A stretch of DNA of 64,000 bases from Betaproteobacteria bacterium (GTDB lineage: Bacteria; Pseudomonadota; Gammaproteobacteria; Burkholderiales; Usitatibacteraceae): assembly GCA_016709665.1 (NCBI GenBank), contig JADJMI010000011.1:1-64000 (forward strand). Reading direction: 5' to 3'. This document shows, one piece after another, positions 27,078 to 37,174 of this stretch. A program made the position numbers and the translations under genes. The first letter of the stretch is position 1; every line of letters begins with the position of its first letter. The notes beneath the pieces are model-generated. The model saw only the letters and a list, made by a program, of their open reading frames with translations, was not told where the DNA came from and searched no databases.

Positions 27078-27712
27078 GCCGGCCCCTCGGCGAGAAGGCC
27101 CGTGACCATCAATCGCTGGTAATCGGCCGGCCGGTCCACGTCCCACCGGGCGGGCAGCTCCCGCCACGTGGCTCGCGCGGCGCGAAGGCGCGTGCGGGTA
27201 TCGCGCATCACCTTGCCCTCGCCCCAGTCGATGCCCTCGAAAAGCCCGGCCACCGGCCTCGACAGGCCGACCAGCACGTAGCCGCCGTCCTCCGCCGGCT
27301 GGACGACGGCATCGTGCGTGGCGAGCGAGCGGGCGGCCGCGTGCAGGTCGTCGACCGTGAGCGCGGGGCAGTCGGAGCCGATGATGAGACCGGGTCCGTG
27401 CGCGAGCATCGCTTCGAGCGCGCGCGCCATGCGCTCGCCCAGGTGGCCACCCGCCTGCGCCTGGAGCTTGACGCCGTACGCCTCGGCGCACGACTGGAAG
27501 AAGGGGTGGCCCGTCTCCGGCATGCACCAGAGCGTGACCGGACCCAGCGCGGCGGCCCGCGCGGTGGCGAGGGCGCGGCGCACCAGCACCGAATGCAGTT
27601 CCGCGGCGCTTTCCGCGCCCAGCAGCGGCACCAGGCGCGTCTTCACTTCGCCGGGCACCGGGGCCTTGGCGAAGACGGCGATCGAGACTTCAGCGTGGGT
27701 CATGGGGCACAT
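27074..27712 (-). CDS. TIGR04282-type glycosyltransferase (DUF2064)
   Basis: This 212-residue protein belongs to the nucleotidyl/glycosyltransferase-like family annotated as arsenosugar-biosynthesis associated. Visible are IAVFAKAPVPGEVKTRLVPLLG at the N-terminus (nucleotide-sugar pyrophosphorylase-like), the acidic GSDCPALTVDDL, and QPAEDGGYVLVGL with FEGIDWGE. It overlaps the TIGR04283 gene by about 23 bp. The ATG at 27703 is an alternative start. The pairing with TIGR04283 and ArsS in one locus is the family's usual context. Confidence 0.85.
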   Translation of the reverse strand: MCPMTHAEVSIAVFAKAPVPGEVKTRLVPLLGAESAAELHSVLVRRALATARAAALGPVTLWCMPETGHPFFQSCAEAYGVKLQAQAGGHLGERMARALEAMLAHGPGLIIGSDCPALTVDDLHAAARSLATHDAVVQPAEDGGYVLVGLSRPVAGLFEGIDWGEGKVMRDTRTRLRAARATWRELPARWDVDRPADYQRLMVTGLLAEGPA

Positions 27713-28373
27713 AGCGTTCGGCGAGACGCGCAGGATCCGCGCCGAAGAAGAACGCGAGGCGAAGCCGCCACATGAGCAGGATCGTCCGCAGGGGGCCGTG
27801 GCGCTCCCAGCGACGGCCGGAGGTACGCGCCTTCGCGGCGAGGCACGCGGGCGGGCCGCGGCGCTTCATCGCCTTCGAGAACGCGATGTCCTCCATGAGC
27901 GGGATCGGCGGGAAGCCGCCCACGGCATCGAACGCGCCGCGCCGCACGAAGAGCGCCTGGTCGCCCGTGGCGATGCCCGTGAGCCGCGAGCGGGCATTCA
28001 TGAAAGCGGCGACGACCGGCAGCCAGCGCGAGCGGCCCTCGATGGAAACGTCGAACCGGCCCCATTCGCGCGAGGCGAGGGCTTGCGCGATCGCTTCGTC
28101 GGCGCATTCCGGCAGGCGCGTGTCCGCGTGCAGGAAGAGCAGGGCATCGCTCGTGGCGGCGGCAGCGCCCGCGTTCATCTGGAGCGATCGGCCGCGAACG
28201 GAGTCCACCACCCGGTCCGCGAGGGGCGCGGCGAGGGCGCGCGTGGCGTCGCGGCTGCCCCCATCGACGACGATGACCTCGGCGCCGCGCTCCCGATAGG
28301 GGCGAAGCGGGAGGAGGCTCGCGGCGATGCCCGCGGCCTCGTCGAGGACCGGAACGACGATGGAAAGGCGCAC
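27690..28373 (-). CDS. TIGR04283-type GT2 glycosyltransferase
   Basis: This 227-residue GT-A enzyme has LSIVVPVLDEAAGI at the N-terminus, the DGGSRD motif near residue 38, FLHADTRLP (the DxD-like site) near 80 and an SRLTGIATGDQALFVRRGAFDAVGGFP block. The family is linked to arsenosugar/ArsS loci. The GTG start is immediately preceded by a 17-bp dyad with GATAAT and has no visible ribosome binding site, suggesting a leaderless transcript or coupling from the upstream gene. Confidence 0.85.
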   Translation of the reverse strand: MRLSIVVPVLDEAAGIAASLLPLRPYRERGAEVIVVDGGSRDATRALAAPLADRVVDSVRGRSLQMNAGAAAATSDALLFLHADTRLPECADEAIAQALASREWGRFDVSIEGRSRWLPVVAAFMNARSRLTGIATGDQALFVRRGAFDAVGGFPPIPLMEDIAFSKAMKRRGPPACLAAKARTSGRRWERHGPLRTILLMWRLRLAFFFGADPARLAERYVPHDPR

Positions 28374-28390
28374 CCCGCGATTATCGCGGG
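28374..28390 (-). promoter_or_regulatory. 17-bp palindrome abutting the TIGR04283 start
   Basis: CCCGCGAT-T-ATCGCGGG is a perfect 8+1+8 dyad ending exactly where the GTG start begins. On the minus strand it contains GATAAT (28385-28380), with a 6-nt gap to the GTG. This is the spacing expected for a -10 box driving a leaderless mRNA. It shares its 11-bp core with the dyad at 21577-21593 while the outer base pairs differ but still pair. Confidence 0.42.
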
Positions 28391-28394
28391 ATTT

Positions 28395-29222
28395 TCAGCG
28401 CGCGTCGTTGAGCGACCAGTCGTAGGCGGTGTGGTCGATGGGCGCCTTGCCGTCGGCCACGAGCTTGCGATGCTCCGGCTTGTCGGCCAGGAGATCCGCG
28501 TAGCGGCCGAAATACTGCTCGCGCGAGGTGACGGGCGCGCCGTTCGAGAGCCCCCGGTAGCCGCTCGCCCAGTCCTCCTTGAACCACTTGAAGATCTCGG
28601 AGACCTCGAGTTTTCCCGAGGCGGGGTTGAAGCGGTTCCTCGAGCGGTCCGACAGGAAGCGCTTCGCCTGCTCCTCGAGCTGGGCCTCGAGCCGGGCGGC
28701 CACGAATGCCTCCTCGCGCAGCGACGGGCAACCGACGGAGGCGCAGTTCACGGCGTAGTGCACGCGCGGCTCGTCGTAGGCGCCGGGCTTCCTGAGCGTG
28801 TCGTGCTCGATGCGGTCCAGCCAGTACGGCTCGCCGAACAGGGTGAAGAACTTCTGCTTCCACGGGCTGTTGAAGACGATGTTGCCCAGGTCGCGGATGG
28901 ACTTGAGGTCCGGGTACTTCGTGAGGATCAGCTCCACCGTGTAAGCGTTGTAGGCGTTCACGAGGAATGCCATGCGCTCGGCCCTGGGCCAGGCCGCGAA
29001 CTCGGCGGGCGTCACCTTCGACACCTCCGCCAGGTACGCCTTGAGCGCCGGCCGGTCCTTCGCGAAATCCGCGTACCGCACCTGCGAGGCCTTGCCGCCG
29101 TCGATCACCTTCACGTGCTTCTTCAGCAGCGCGTCCCAGGCCGCATGCGATTGGTCGAAGGCGGCGGCCCCCGTGGCGATGAGCATGGCGGCAAAGGCAA
29201 GCAGGGTGCGGATGGGCTTCAT
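28395..29222 (-). CDS. DUF547 exported protein
   Basis: This 275-residue protein has a signal peptide (MKPIRTLLAFAAMLIATGAAAF). The DUF547 core is clear from about residue 85 on: RMAFLVNAYNAYTVELILTKYP, WLDRIEHDTLRKPGAYDEPRVHYAVNCASVGCPSLREEAF. The GGGAG ribosome binding site before 29222 decides the start over an upstream in-frame ATG. DUF547 proteins often occur in ArsS-type loci, but their activity is unknown. Its upstream region holds the structured repeat pair. Confidence 0.86.
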   Translation of the reverse strand: MKPIRTLLAFAAMLIATGAAAFDQSHAAWDALLKKHVKVIDGGKASQVRYADFAKDRPALKAYLAEVSKVTPAEFAAWPRAERMAFLVNAYNAYTVELILTKYPDLKSIRDLGNIVFNSPWKQKFFTLFGEPYWLDRIEHDTLRKPGAYDEPRVHYAVNCASVGCPSLREEAFVAARLEAQLEEQAKRFLSDRSRNRFNPASGKLEVSEIFKWFKEDWASGYRGLSNGAPVTSREQYFGRYADLLADKPEHRKLVADGKAPIDHTAYDWSLNDAR

Positions 29223-29269
29223 GAAAAATCTCCCGAGGGTGAATCCGTGCGCGAGGGTTGCAATTGGGA

Positions 29270-29477
29270 CATCGAGGGCAGGTCGAATGCTCGCAAGTTC
29301 AGGGCGGCGCAATCACGGACTCTTGCGGGATGGGTGCCCCGGTTTTCGGGGCCAGACAACACACGTCAGGCCCCGAAAACCGACCCATCCAACGATTGCT
29401 CCCCTTGCAGACCCGGGGAGCAATCCGGCGACGTCCGCGCCGCCATGAACTTGCGAGCATTCGACCTGCCCTCGATG
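29270..29477. repeat. Structured palindromic repeat, copy A
   Basis: This 208-bp element is bounded by 41-bp inverted arms (29270-29310 and 29437-29477, one mismatch). Inside lie a 13-bp hairpin (29341-29353 with 29369-29381, 15-nt loop) and a 10-bp hairpin ATTGCTCCCC/GGGGAGCAAT (29395-29404 with 29415-29424). GGATGGGT near 29328 can pair with ACCCATCC near 29383. Copy B at 29639-29847 is homologous in inverted orientation. No coding potential or transposase is present. Confidence 0.85.
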
Positions 29478-29638
29478 GGATCGTGCTCATGGACGCGTTG
29501 GCGCGATCGATGCAGCGCCAGGATTCGCGGCATGCGTCCATGGCGTTCCGCCACTCGCAGCATCGTCGACCCTGGCGCCCCGCGGGCGTGCAACGTCGAA
29601 TGCGGCACGAAGCGGCGATGCTTCCCATTGCGACGACC
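29478..29638. repeat. Stem-rich spacer between the two structured repeats
   Basis: This 161-bp spacer has further dyads. ATGGACGC (29489-29496) pairs with GCGTCCAT (29534-29541) around an inner TGGCGC/GCGCCA stem. AGCATCG (29559-29565) pairs with CGATGCT (29616-29622) around CGCCC-CGC-GGGCG (29576-29588). These may be remnants of another element of the same class. No gene was recognised. Confidence 0.5.
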
Positions 29639-29847
29639 GGGCCGGAGGCATGGAAAGGCATGCGCAATTCATGGCGGCGCGGCCGTCGCAGGTTCGGGCC
29701 ACGGGGTTACCGTGGCTCGAACGGTGGATGGGTCGGGATTTCGGGCCTGCCGTGGGTTGGCTGGCCCGAAATTCCGGGGCACCCATCCCGCAAGAGGCCG
29801 ATGAAGCGCCGCCCTGAATTGCGCATGCCTTTCCATGCCTGCGGCCC
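29639..29847. repeat. Structured palindromic repeat, copy B (inverted)
   Basis: This 209-bp element is bounded by 42-bp inverted arms (29639-29680 and 29806-29847, two mismatches). It shares with copy A, in reverse orientation, the TCTTGCGGGATGGGTGCCCC box and the GGGCGGCGC inner arm end. Its outer arm sequence (GGCATGGAAAGGCATGCGCA) is unrelated to copy A yet also self-complementary. The hairpins are at 29736-29775 and at 29692-29704 with 29710-29722. It ends 26 bp from the stop of the VTT-FAD reductase gene. Confidence 0.85.
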
Positions 29848-29872
29848 TCTTGCCCAATCCGGCCCCTCTTGC

Positions 29873-32115
29873 TCAATCATCCCCATGCGACGCCGCGGCA
29901 TCGTAGTACGGCCGCTTGTCGCCCGTGAGCGCACCGATCTTGCCGAGCACGCCACCGAAGCCCGCCTTGCCGAGGCGCCATTCCTGGAAGGCGGCGAGGA
30001 AGTCCATCTGGCCGTGGGTGACGGTGCCGCGCTTCCAGACGCCGGCGGCGTACTTGTTGGCCTCCGCCAGCGTGGGGTAGGTGTGGATGGTGCCGAGGAC
30101 CTTGTTCAGTCCGATGCCGTGGCGCATGGCCATGACGAACTCGGCCAGCAGGTCGCCGGCGTGCTCGCCGACGATGGTGGCGCCCAGGATCCTGTCCGAG
30201 CCCGGCGCCGTGATGACCTTCACGAAGCCGTGCGCCTCGGAATCCGCGATGGCGCGATCCAGGTCGTCGATGCCGTAGGTGGTGACGACGTGGGCGATGC
30301 CCTTCTCCTTCGCCTCCTGCTCGTTGAGGCCCACGCGGGCGACCTCGGGCTCGGTGAAGGTGGCCCAGGGAATCACCGAGTAGTCCACCTTGAACTTGCG
30401 GAAGGTGCCGAAGATCGCGTTCACCGCGCAGTACCAGGCCATGTGGGCGGCGGTGTGCGTGAACTGGTAGGGGCCGGCCACGTCGCCGCAGGCGAAGATG
30501 TTGGGATACAGCGTCTCGAGGTAGTCGTTCACCTCGACCGTGCGTTGCTTCGTGGTGGGGATGCCCAGCTCCTCGAGGCCGTAGCCCGCGGTGTTGGCGA
30601 CGCGTCCCACGGCGACCAGGATCTCGTCGAAGGCGATGCGCTTCTCGACGCCCTCGCTCTCGACCACGAGGAACTTTTCGCCGGCCTCGACGAGCACCTG
30701 CTTCGCCTTGTGGTTCACCAGGACGTCGACGCCGTCGGCCTCGAAGGACTTCCTCACGAGCGCGGAGACCTCCGGGTCCTCGCGAATGAGGATGCGCGGC
30801 AGCATTTCCACCTGCGTCACCTTCGCGCCCAGGCGCGCGAAGGCCTGCGTGAGCTCCGAGCCGATGGGGCCGCCGCCCAGCACCACGAGCCGCTTCGGCA
30901 GCGCGCGCAAGTTCCAGATCGTGTCGGAGGTGAGCGGGTTCGCGTCGGCAGGCCGGGAATCGGCGGCACGAAGGGCCGCGCGCCCGCCGCGATGACGATG
31001 TTCTTCGTGGTGAGCGTGCGCTTCTCGCCGCCCTCCAGCGTCACTTCCACCGTCCACGGGCTCGTGATGCGCGCCGTGCCGGCGAGGCAATCGACCCCGA
31101 GCCCCGAGTAGCGCTCGACGGAATCGTGCGGCTCGACCTGCTTCACCACCGACTGCACGCGCGCCATCACCTGCGCGAAGTCGAAATCCGCCGATGCCGT
31201 GTGGATGCCGAACTCCTTCGCGCGCCGCACGTGCGAGAGGAACTTGGCCGACCGGATGAGCGCCTTCGAGGGCACGCAGCCGGTGTTGAGGCAATCGCCG
31301 CCCATCTTGTGGCGCTCGACCAGGGTCACCTTCGCCTTCACGGCCGCGGCGATGTAGGAGGTGACGAGGCCCGCCGAGCCCGCGCCGATCACGACCACGT
31401 GCCGGTCGAAGGACGCCGGCTTCGGCCACTTCGCATAGACCTTGCGCGCCTTGAGCGTCTCGACGATGCGCTTGGCGATGAACGGGAAGAGGCCCAGCAG
31501 CACGAAGGCCCCGATGAGGCCGGGCGAGAGGATGCCCCGGAGCGACGTGATCTGCGCGAGTTGCGTGCCGGCATAGACGAAGACCACCGTGCCCGCCAGC
31601 ATGCCCACCTGGCTCACCCAGTAGAACGTGGCCGCGCGGATCGGCGTGAGTCCCATCACCAGGTTCACCACGAAGAAGGGGAAGGCCGGCACCAGGCGCA
31701 GCGCGAACAGGTAGAAGGCCCCTTCCCTTTCGACGCCCGCGTTGATCGGCGCGAGCTTGTCGCCGAACTTCTGCTGCACCCAGTCGCGCAGCAGGAAGCG
31801 CGAGACGAGAAAGGCGAGCGTGGCGCCGATCGAGGAGGCGAACGAGACGATGACGGTGCCCCACAGGAGGCCGAACACCGCGCCGCCCACGAGCGTGAGG
31901 ATGGCCGCGCCCGGCAACGAAAGGCCCGTGACGGCGACGTAGACGGCGAAGAACGCCGCGGCGGCGGCGAACGGATTCTGCGCCGCGTAGGTCGAGATGG
32001 CGGCCTGCTGGCTTTTCACGAAGTCGAGCGAGAGATAGCGGCCGAGGTCGAGGGCGAAGAAAGCGCCCACGGCCGCGACGATCGCGACGAGGATGAGGAT
32101 GCGACTGCCCTTCAT
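29873..32115 (-). pseudogene. VTT (TVP38/TMEM64)-FAD disulfide reductase fusion, frameshifted
   Basis: The N-terminal 230 residues form a TVP38/TMEM64 membrane domain (GAAILTLVGGAVFGLLWGT, LFALRLVPAFPFFVVNLVMGLTPI). The rest is a pyridine nucleotide-disulfide oxidoreductase with VVIGAGSAGL, redox motif GGDCLNTGCVPSKAL, VVLGGGPIGSELTQAF and a dimerisation domain ending in HTYPTLAEA. The frame breaks at about 30946-30952, where one missing base (a single G in place of GG in the coding strand) separates PPIPGLP from DANPLTSDTIW. Restoring it yields about 747 residues, normal for this fusion family. The damage may be an assembly error. Confidence 0.85.
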
Positions 32116-32185
32116 GGATTCTCCCGGGCGCGGGGCGATGGCCCGCGCAGTGTCGGCGCGTGGGTCGCGCCGGCCAGCGGTTTCC

Positions 32186-33156
32186 TTACGGTGCGCAAGG
32201 CGCCGCCCGGGCGAGGTCGAAAGCCGGCCCCGATTCGATGCGGCGAAGATAGGAATCGTGCGCGGGCGAGCCGGCCGGCCATTGCGCGAGGAACCGGCGG
32301 CGGAAGGCCGGGGCGTCGTAGTCCACCGCGATGGCCTCGACGTGAACGCCGGCCACGAAGGCGCCGTAGAGCGCCCCGCGCGCCGCGGGCCGCACCGACA
32401 CGCGGGTCACGATCCCCGCGAGCGAGCCGCGGAAGTTGGGCATGCCCGTCGCGCCGTTGTTGGCCACCGCCGCCGTGCGCGAGCCGACCTCGAACAGGCG
32501 CGTCGCGGGCAGGCACGTGTGGCTGCACGCGAAGACGTCGACGCGCGAGGCCTCGAATGCCGACACGATCCAGCGCCGGTGGGCGGGGTCGTCGAGGCGA
32601 TCGTGGGCGAAGCCCCAGCCCGCGAGCGAGGACGCATCGCCGTGCACCAGCCCCACGCGGGCCTTCCCCACCCGGGCGAGCAGGTTCATCGGCAGGCCCG
32701 CGAGGCCTTCCCGCCGCCCGGGAAAGGCCCGGGCCGTCTCGCGCAGCCGGTCGAGGATCTCGTTGGAGCGCTCGACGTCGGCGTCGCCCACGTCCGCGGG
32801 ATACGCGCAGCCGCAGCCCGCGCCCGAATCCTCGCCCGCGATCTCCGTCTCGACGTTGCCGCGCAGGCGGGCGTGCGCCGCGACGGCGGCGTCGACGCGC
32901 TCGAAATCGGCGGGGTCCGCGTCGAACCAGTGGAAATCGCCGTTGAACGCGAGCTTCGCCCCCGGGTCCGCGGCCACGAGCTCCAGCAGGCGATCGAGCG
33001 CCTCGACGTTGCCGTAGAGGCCGCCGGCGACGTAGAGCGTTTCGGCCTCGAGGTCGGGCTCGCGGTCCAGGCTCGACGGCGGATAGCGGTATTCCATCGG
33101 GCACGCGCGGCCCGGACGGTCGCCGGCCGCGAGCGGGGCCCGCGCGAGCCTCGCGT

Positions 33157-33160
<4 letters not shown>
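32186..33160 (-). CDS. Calcineurin-like metallophosphoesterase
   Basis: This 324-residue protein shows phosphoesterase landmarks: LYVAGGLYGNVEALDRLLEL (a variant of the GDxHG motif), LAFNGDFHWFD, RLRGNVETEI (GNH-like site with altered His), LVHGDASSLAGWGF and FACSHTCLPATR. The ATG at 33160 overlaps the arsS stop in ATGA, so the two are coupled. The replacement of the usual GDIHG and GNHD residues by GGLYG and GNVE is unusual and may change metal binding. The role in the ArsS island is unknown. Confidence 0.8.
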
Positions 33161-34119
<959 letters not shown>

Positions 34120-34231
34120 GGCAAGTCCTTGGCTTCGGTAGGGGAATACGCGAAAGGCCCCGAGGCGGATGAGCGGGCATGGTAGCAAACAAGGGGCGCC
34201 GCGATGATGCGTCGGTTTCGGCCCCGGCGCC

Positions 34232-34259
34232 TTACACGCGGCCGGCGATTGGATACACT
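34232..34259 (+). promoter_or_regulatory. Candidate kynA promoter
   Basis: TTACAC (34232-34237) and TACACT (34254-34259) are spaced by 16 bp and lie 31 bp before the kynA ATG. A CTCGCGG/CCGCGAG-type stem follows at about 34258-34282 in the leader. The match to consensus is moderate. Confidence 0.4.
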
Positions 34260-34289
34260 CGCGGCACCCTTCCGCCCGCGAGTGACGCC

Positions 34290-35129
34290 ATGACCTCTCC
34301 CGATCCCGCGAGAAGCGCCGACGGCGCCCGCCTCGACTTCGCCGGCGAGATGAGCTACGGCGATTACCTGCAGCTCGACGCCGTCCTGGGCGCCCAGCGC
34401 CCGCGCTCCGGCGACCACAACGAGCTGCTCTTCATCATCCAGCACCAGGCCTCGGAACTGTGGATGAAGCTCGCCCTGCACGAGCTCGCCGCGGCCCGCG
34501 CCCACGTGCGCTCGGGAACGCTCGCGCCGGCCTTCAAGATGCTCGCCCGCGTGGGTCGCATCTTCGCGCAGCTGAACCAGTCCTGGGACGTGCTCGCCAC
34601 CCTCACCCCCGCCGAGTACTCGGCCTTCCGCGCCGCGCTCGGCAGTTCCTCGGGCTTCCAGAGCTACCAGTACCGCTCCATCGAGTTCATGCTCGGCGCG
34701 AAGAAGGCCCTGATGCTCGAGCCGCACCGGCATCGCGAGGACCTGCTGCGGCCGCTCGAGCGGCTGCTGAACGAGCCTTCGCTCTACGACGAATCCCTGC
34801 GCCTGCTCTCGCGTCGCGGTTTCGCGATCGCCCCGGAAGCGCTCGAGCGCGACTGGTCGATGCCGCACGCGTTCGACGCCTCGGTGTGCGAGGCCTGGGC
34901 CGCCGTCTACCGCGACACCGCGGCCCACTGGGATCTCTACGAGCTCGCCGAGAAGCTGGTCGACATCGAGGATGCGTTCCGCCAGTGGCGCTTCCGCCAC
35001 GCGACGACGGTCGAGCGCATCATCGGCTGGAAGCGCGGCACCGGGGGCACCTCGGGCGTGGGCTACCTCAAGTCGATGCTCGACCACGTTCTCTTCCCCG
35101 AACTCTGGCGGGCGCGCACCGCGCTCTAG
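34290..35129 (+). CDS. kynA: Tryptophan 2,3-dioxygenase
   Basis: This haem enzyme opens the indole ring of tryptophan to N-formylkynurenine. The protein is 279 residues. The family signature is clear: MSYGDYLQLDAVLGAQRP, HNELLFIIQHQASELWMKL (with the distal His), SSGFQSYQYRSIEFMLG near residue 120 and the C-terminal GWKRGTGGTSGVGYLKSML. All conserved blocks are intact. No kynB or kynU lies nearby, so other kynurenine steps must be encoded elsewhere. Confidence 0.96.
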   Translation: MTSPDPARSADGARLDFAGEMSYGDYLQLDAVLGAQRPRSGDHNELLFIIQHQASELWMKLALHELAAARAHVRSGTLAPAFKMLARVGRIFAQLNQSWDVLATLTPAEYSAFRAALGSSSGFQSYQYRSIEFMLGAKKALMLEPHRHREDLLRPLERLLNEPSLYDESLRLLSRRGFAIAPEALERDWSMPHAFDASVCEAWAAVYRDTAAHWDLYELAEKLVDIEDAFRQWRFRHATTVERIIGWKRGTGGTSGVGYLKSMLDHVLFPELWRARTAL

Positions 35130-35205
35130 CCCCCGAGGTAGATGGCGCGGGCGATTCGTCGTAGGCTGGAACGAGCCGCGCGGCGCGCGCGCCCCAGTGC
35201 CTTCC

Positions 35206-36738
35206 ATGACCGCTCCCCGCGAAATCGAACTGAAGCTCGTCCTCGCCGAAGGGGAAGCCGCGCGCGTGCCGCTCGCTCCCGCACTTGCCGGCCATCCCGC
35301 GACGAAGGCGCGGTTCGTGGCGTACTACTTCGACACGCCGGAAGGGGCGCTCGCGAAGCGGCAGCTGGGCCTGCGGCTCCGGCGCTCGGGTTCGCGCTGG
35401 CGTGCCACGCTCAAGGCGGGCGGCACCTCCGCGGGGGGCCTGCACGACCGGCCGGAGTGGGAGTTCCCGGCGTCCGGCCCGAAGCTCGACCTTGCCCGTT
35501 TCGCCGGCACGCCGCTCGCCGACGTGCCGGATGCGGCCACGCTGCACGAACGCCTGGCGCCGGTGCTCGTCACGGAATTCCGGCGGACCCTGTGGCACCT
35601 CGAGCCGACACCGGGGAGCCGGCTGGAGGTCGCGCTCGATGAGGGCCGGATTCTCGCCGCGGGGCGCGAGGCCCGCATCGAGGAGGTGGAGATCGAACTG
35701 CTCGAAGGCGACGCGAACGCGGCCTTCGATCTCGCCGAGGCGCTCGCCGGCGCGGTCGCCATGCGCCCCGAACCCGCCTCCAAGCTCGCACGCGGGCTGG
35801 AACTGGCGGGGACCGCCCGTTCGCGTCCCGTCCGCGCCCCGCGCGTGGACCTCGGCCCGGCCTGTGACGACGCCCGGGCCGCCGCGCGGATCGCCGTGGC
35901 CGCCGCGCTCGCGCATGGCCAGGCCAACGAGGCCGGGGTGCTCGCGAGCGGCGATGTGGAGTTCGTCCACCAGCTCCGCGTGGGCTTGAGGCGCCTTCGA
36001 TCGGCGTTGCGCCTGTTCGGGCCCGTGATCGATCCGGCCGAAACGGCGCCCTTCGCCGAGGACCTGCGCTGGTCCGCGAACGCGCTGGGCGCCTGCCGGG
36101 ACTGGGATGTTTTCGTGACCGGCACCCTGCCCTCGCTCCTCGCCGCCCGCGGTGACCCCGTCGAGGCGAAGCACGTGCTCGGGCGCGCCCGCGAACGCCA
36201 GCGCGAGGCACGCCGGGCGGCGCGCGAAGCCATCGCCTCGACACGCTACGGCCTTGCGATGCTGCGCCTCGCCCGCTGGCTGTCGAGCGTTCCGGGCGAG
36301 CCGCCGCCGGACGCGCCGGGCCTGAAGGATTTCGCTTCCGCGTGCCTGCGAAAGGGCGCCCGGCAAGTGGCCCGGGGCGAGGGCGCCCTCGCGGGCCTGG
36401 ACGCCGCGGCGCGGCACGCGCTTCGCATCCGCGTGAAGCGCCACCGTTATGCCGTCGAATTCCTGGGCGGCCTGTTCCGCCGGAAGGAAGCGACGCGGCA
36501 CGCCCGGCGACTGGCCCGGGCGCAGGAGGACCTGGGCGTCGCCAACGACTGCGCGACGGCCTTCGCCCACGTACGCGAGCTCGATCCCTCGCCGGAATTC
36601 GTCGCGTTCGCGCAGGGCTGGTTCGCCGCGCGCGAGGCCGCGAGCATCGAGCGCGCCGCGCGAAGCCTCGCCCGGGCGGCGGCGCTCCGCCGCTTCTGGC
36701 GAAGGAAGCCCGATCCCGAGGCCGCCGCCGCCCCTTGA
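35206..36738 (+). CDS. CYTH and CHAD domain protein
   Basis: This 510-residue protein begins with the triphosphate-tunnel CYTH domain (REIELKLVLAEGEAA with the ExExK motif, then FVAYYFDTPEGALAKRQLGLRLRRSG) through about residue 205. It continues with a CHAD domain rich in His and basic residues (DVEFVHQLRVGLRRLRSALRLFG and RHALRIRVKRHRYAVEFLGGLF). CHAD domains bind polyphosphate and CYTH domains hydrolyse or bind inorganic polyphosphates. A polyphosphate:AMP phosphotransferase is encoded 2.3 kb away, which is consistent with polyphosphate metabolism. Confidence 0.9.
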   Translation: MTAPREIELKLVLAEGEAARVPLAPALAGHPATKARFVAYYFDTPEGALAKRQLGLRLRRSGSRWRATLKAGGTSAGGLHDRPEWEFPASGPKLDLARFAGTPLADVPDAATLHERLAPVLVTEFRRTLWHLEPTPGSRLEVALDEGRILAAGREARIEEVEIELLEGDANAAFDLAEALAGAVAMRPEPASKLARGLELAGTARSRPVRAPRVDLGPACDDARAAARIAVAAALAHGQANEAGVLASGDVEFVHQLRVGLRRLRSALRLFGPVIDPAETAPFAEDLRWSANALGACRDWDVFVTGTLPSLLAARGDPVEAKHVLGRARERQREARRAAREAIASTRYGLAMLRLARWLSSVPGEPPPDAPGLKDFASACLRKGARQVARGEGALAGLDAAARHALRIRVKRHRYAVEFLGGLFRRKEATRHARRLARAQEDLGVANDCATAFAHVRELDPSPEFVAFAQGWFAAREAASIERAARSLARAAALRRFWRRKPDPEAAAAP

Positions 36739-36805
36739 TCTGCGGCAAGCACGCCCCGTCGCCCGGTGGGAGACTGGATCCGGACCCTCCCGCCGGGATT
36801 CGCCC

Positions 36806-37174
36806 TTGAGCCTCGCTCGCCCGCTCCTCGCCACCGCGTGCGCCTTCGTGTGCGCCCTGCCGCTCGCCTCGCCGGGCGCCGACGCCGAGCGCGGCCGCGC
36901 CCTCTACGAACAGCGCTGCGACAGCTGCCATGCCGAAAGCGTGCACGGGCGGGCCAAGCGGGAAGCGAACGGCTTCGAATCGCTGCGCGGCTGGGTTCGG
37001 CGATGGAGCGGCAACCTGGGGCTCAAGTGGTCGGCCGAGGAAATCGACGACGTCTCGCTGTACCTGAACGGGCGGTATTACCGCTTCGCCTGCCCGCCGG
37101 ACACCTGCCGCAAATCGGGTGCGGCGGGCGGCGCGCCTCAGTTCACCGCGATCGGATCGACGGGCGCGTCGTAG
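36806..37174 (+). CDS. Small exported c-type cytochrome
   Basis: From a TTG at 36806 the 122-residue product has a signal peptide (SLARPLLATACAFVCALPLASPGADA) and one haem-binding motif CDSCH near residue 38. It follows as a short class I cytochrome with WSAEEIDDVSLYLNGRYYRF. No clear axial Met was identified; the C-terminal CPPDTC could form a disulfide. The start is uncertain because no strong ribosome binding site is visible. It overlaps the convergent HD-GYP gene by 37 bp. Confidence 0.75.
   Translation: MSLARPLLATACAFVCALPLASPGADAERGRALYEQRCDSCHAESVHGRAKREANGFESLRGWVRRWSGNLGLKWSAEEIDDVSLYLNGRYYRFACPPDTCRKSGAAGGAPQFTAIGSTGAS

Noticed and set aside
29258..29955. Several small open frames across the structured repeats
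   Set aside because: Their products repeat the palindromic DNA in Arg/Pro-rich translation and differ between strands. There is no ribosome binding site or conserved protein pattern.
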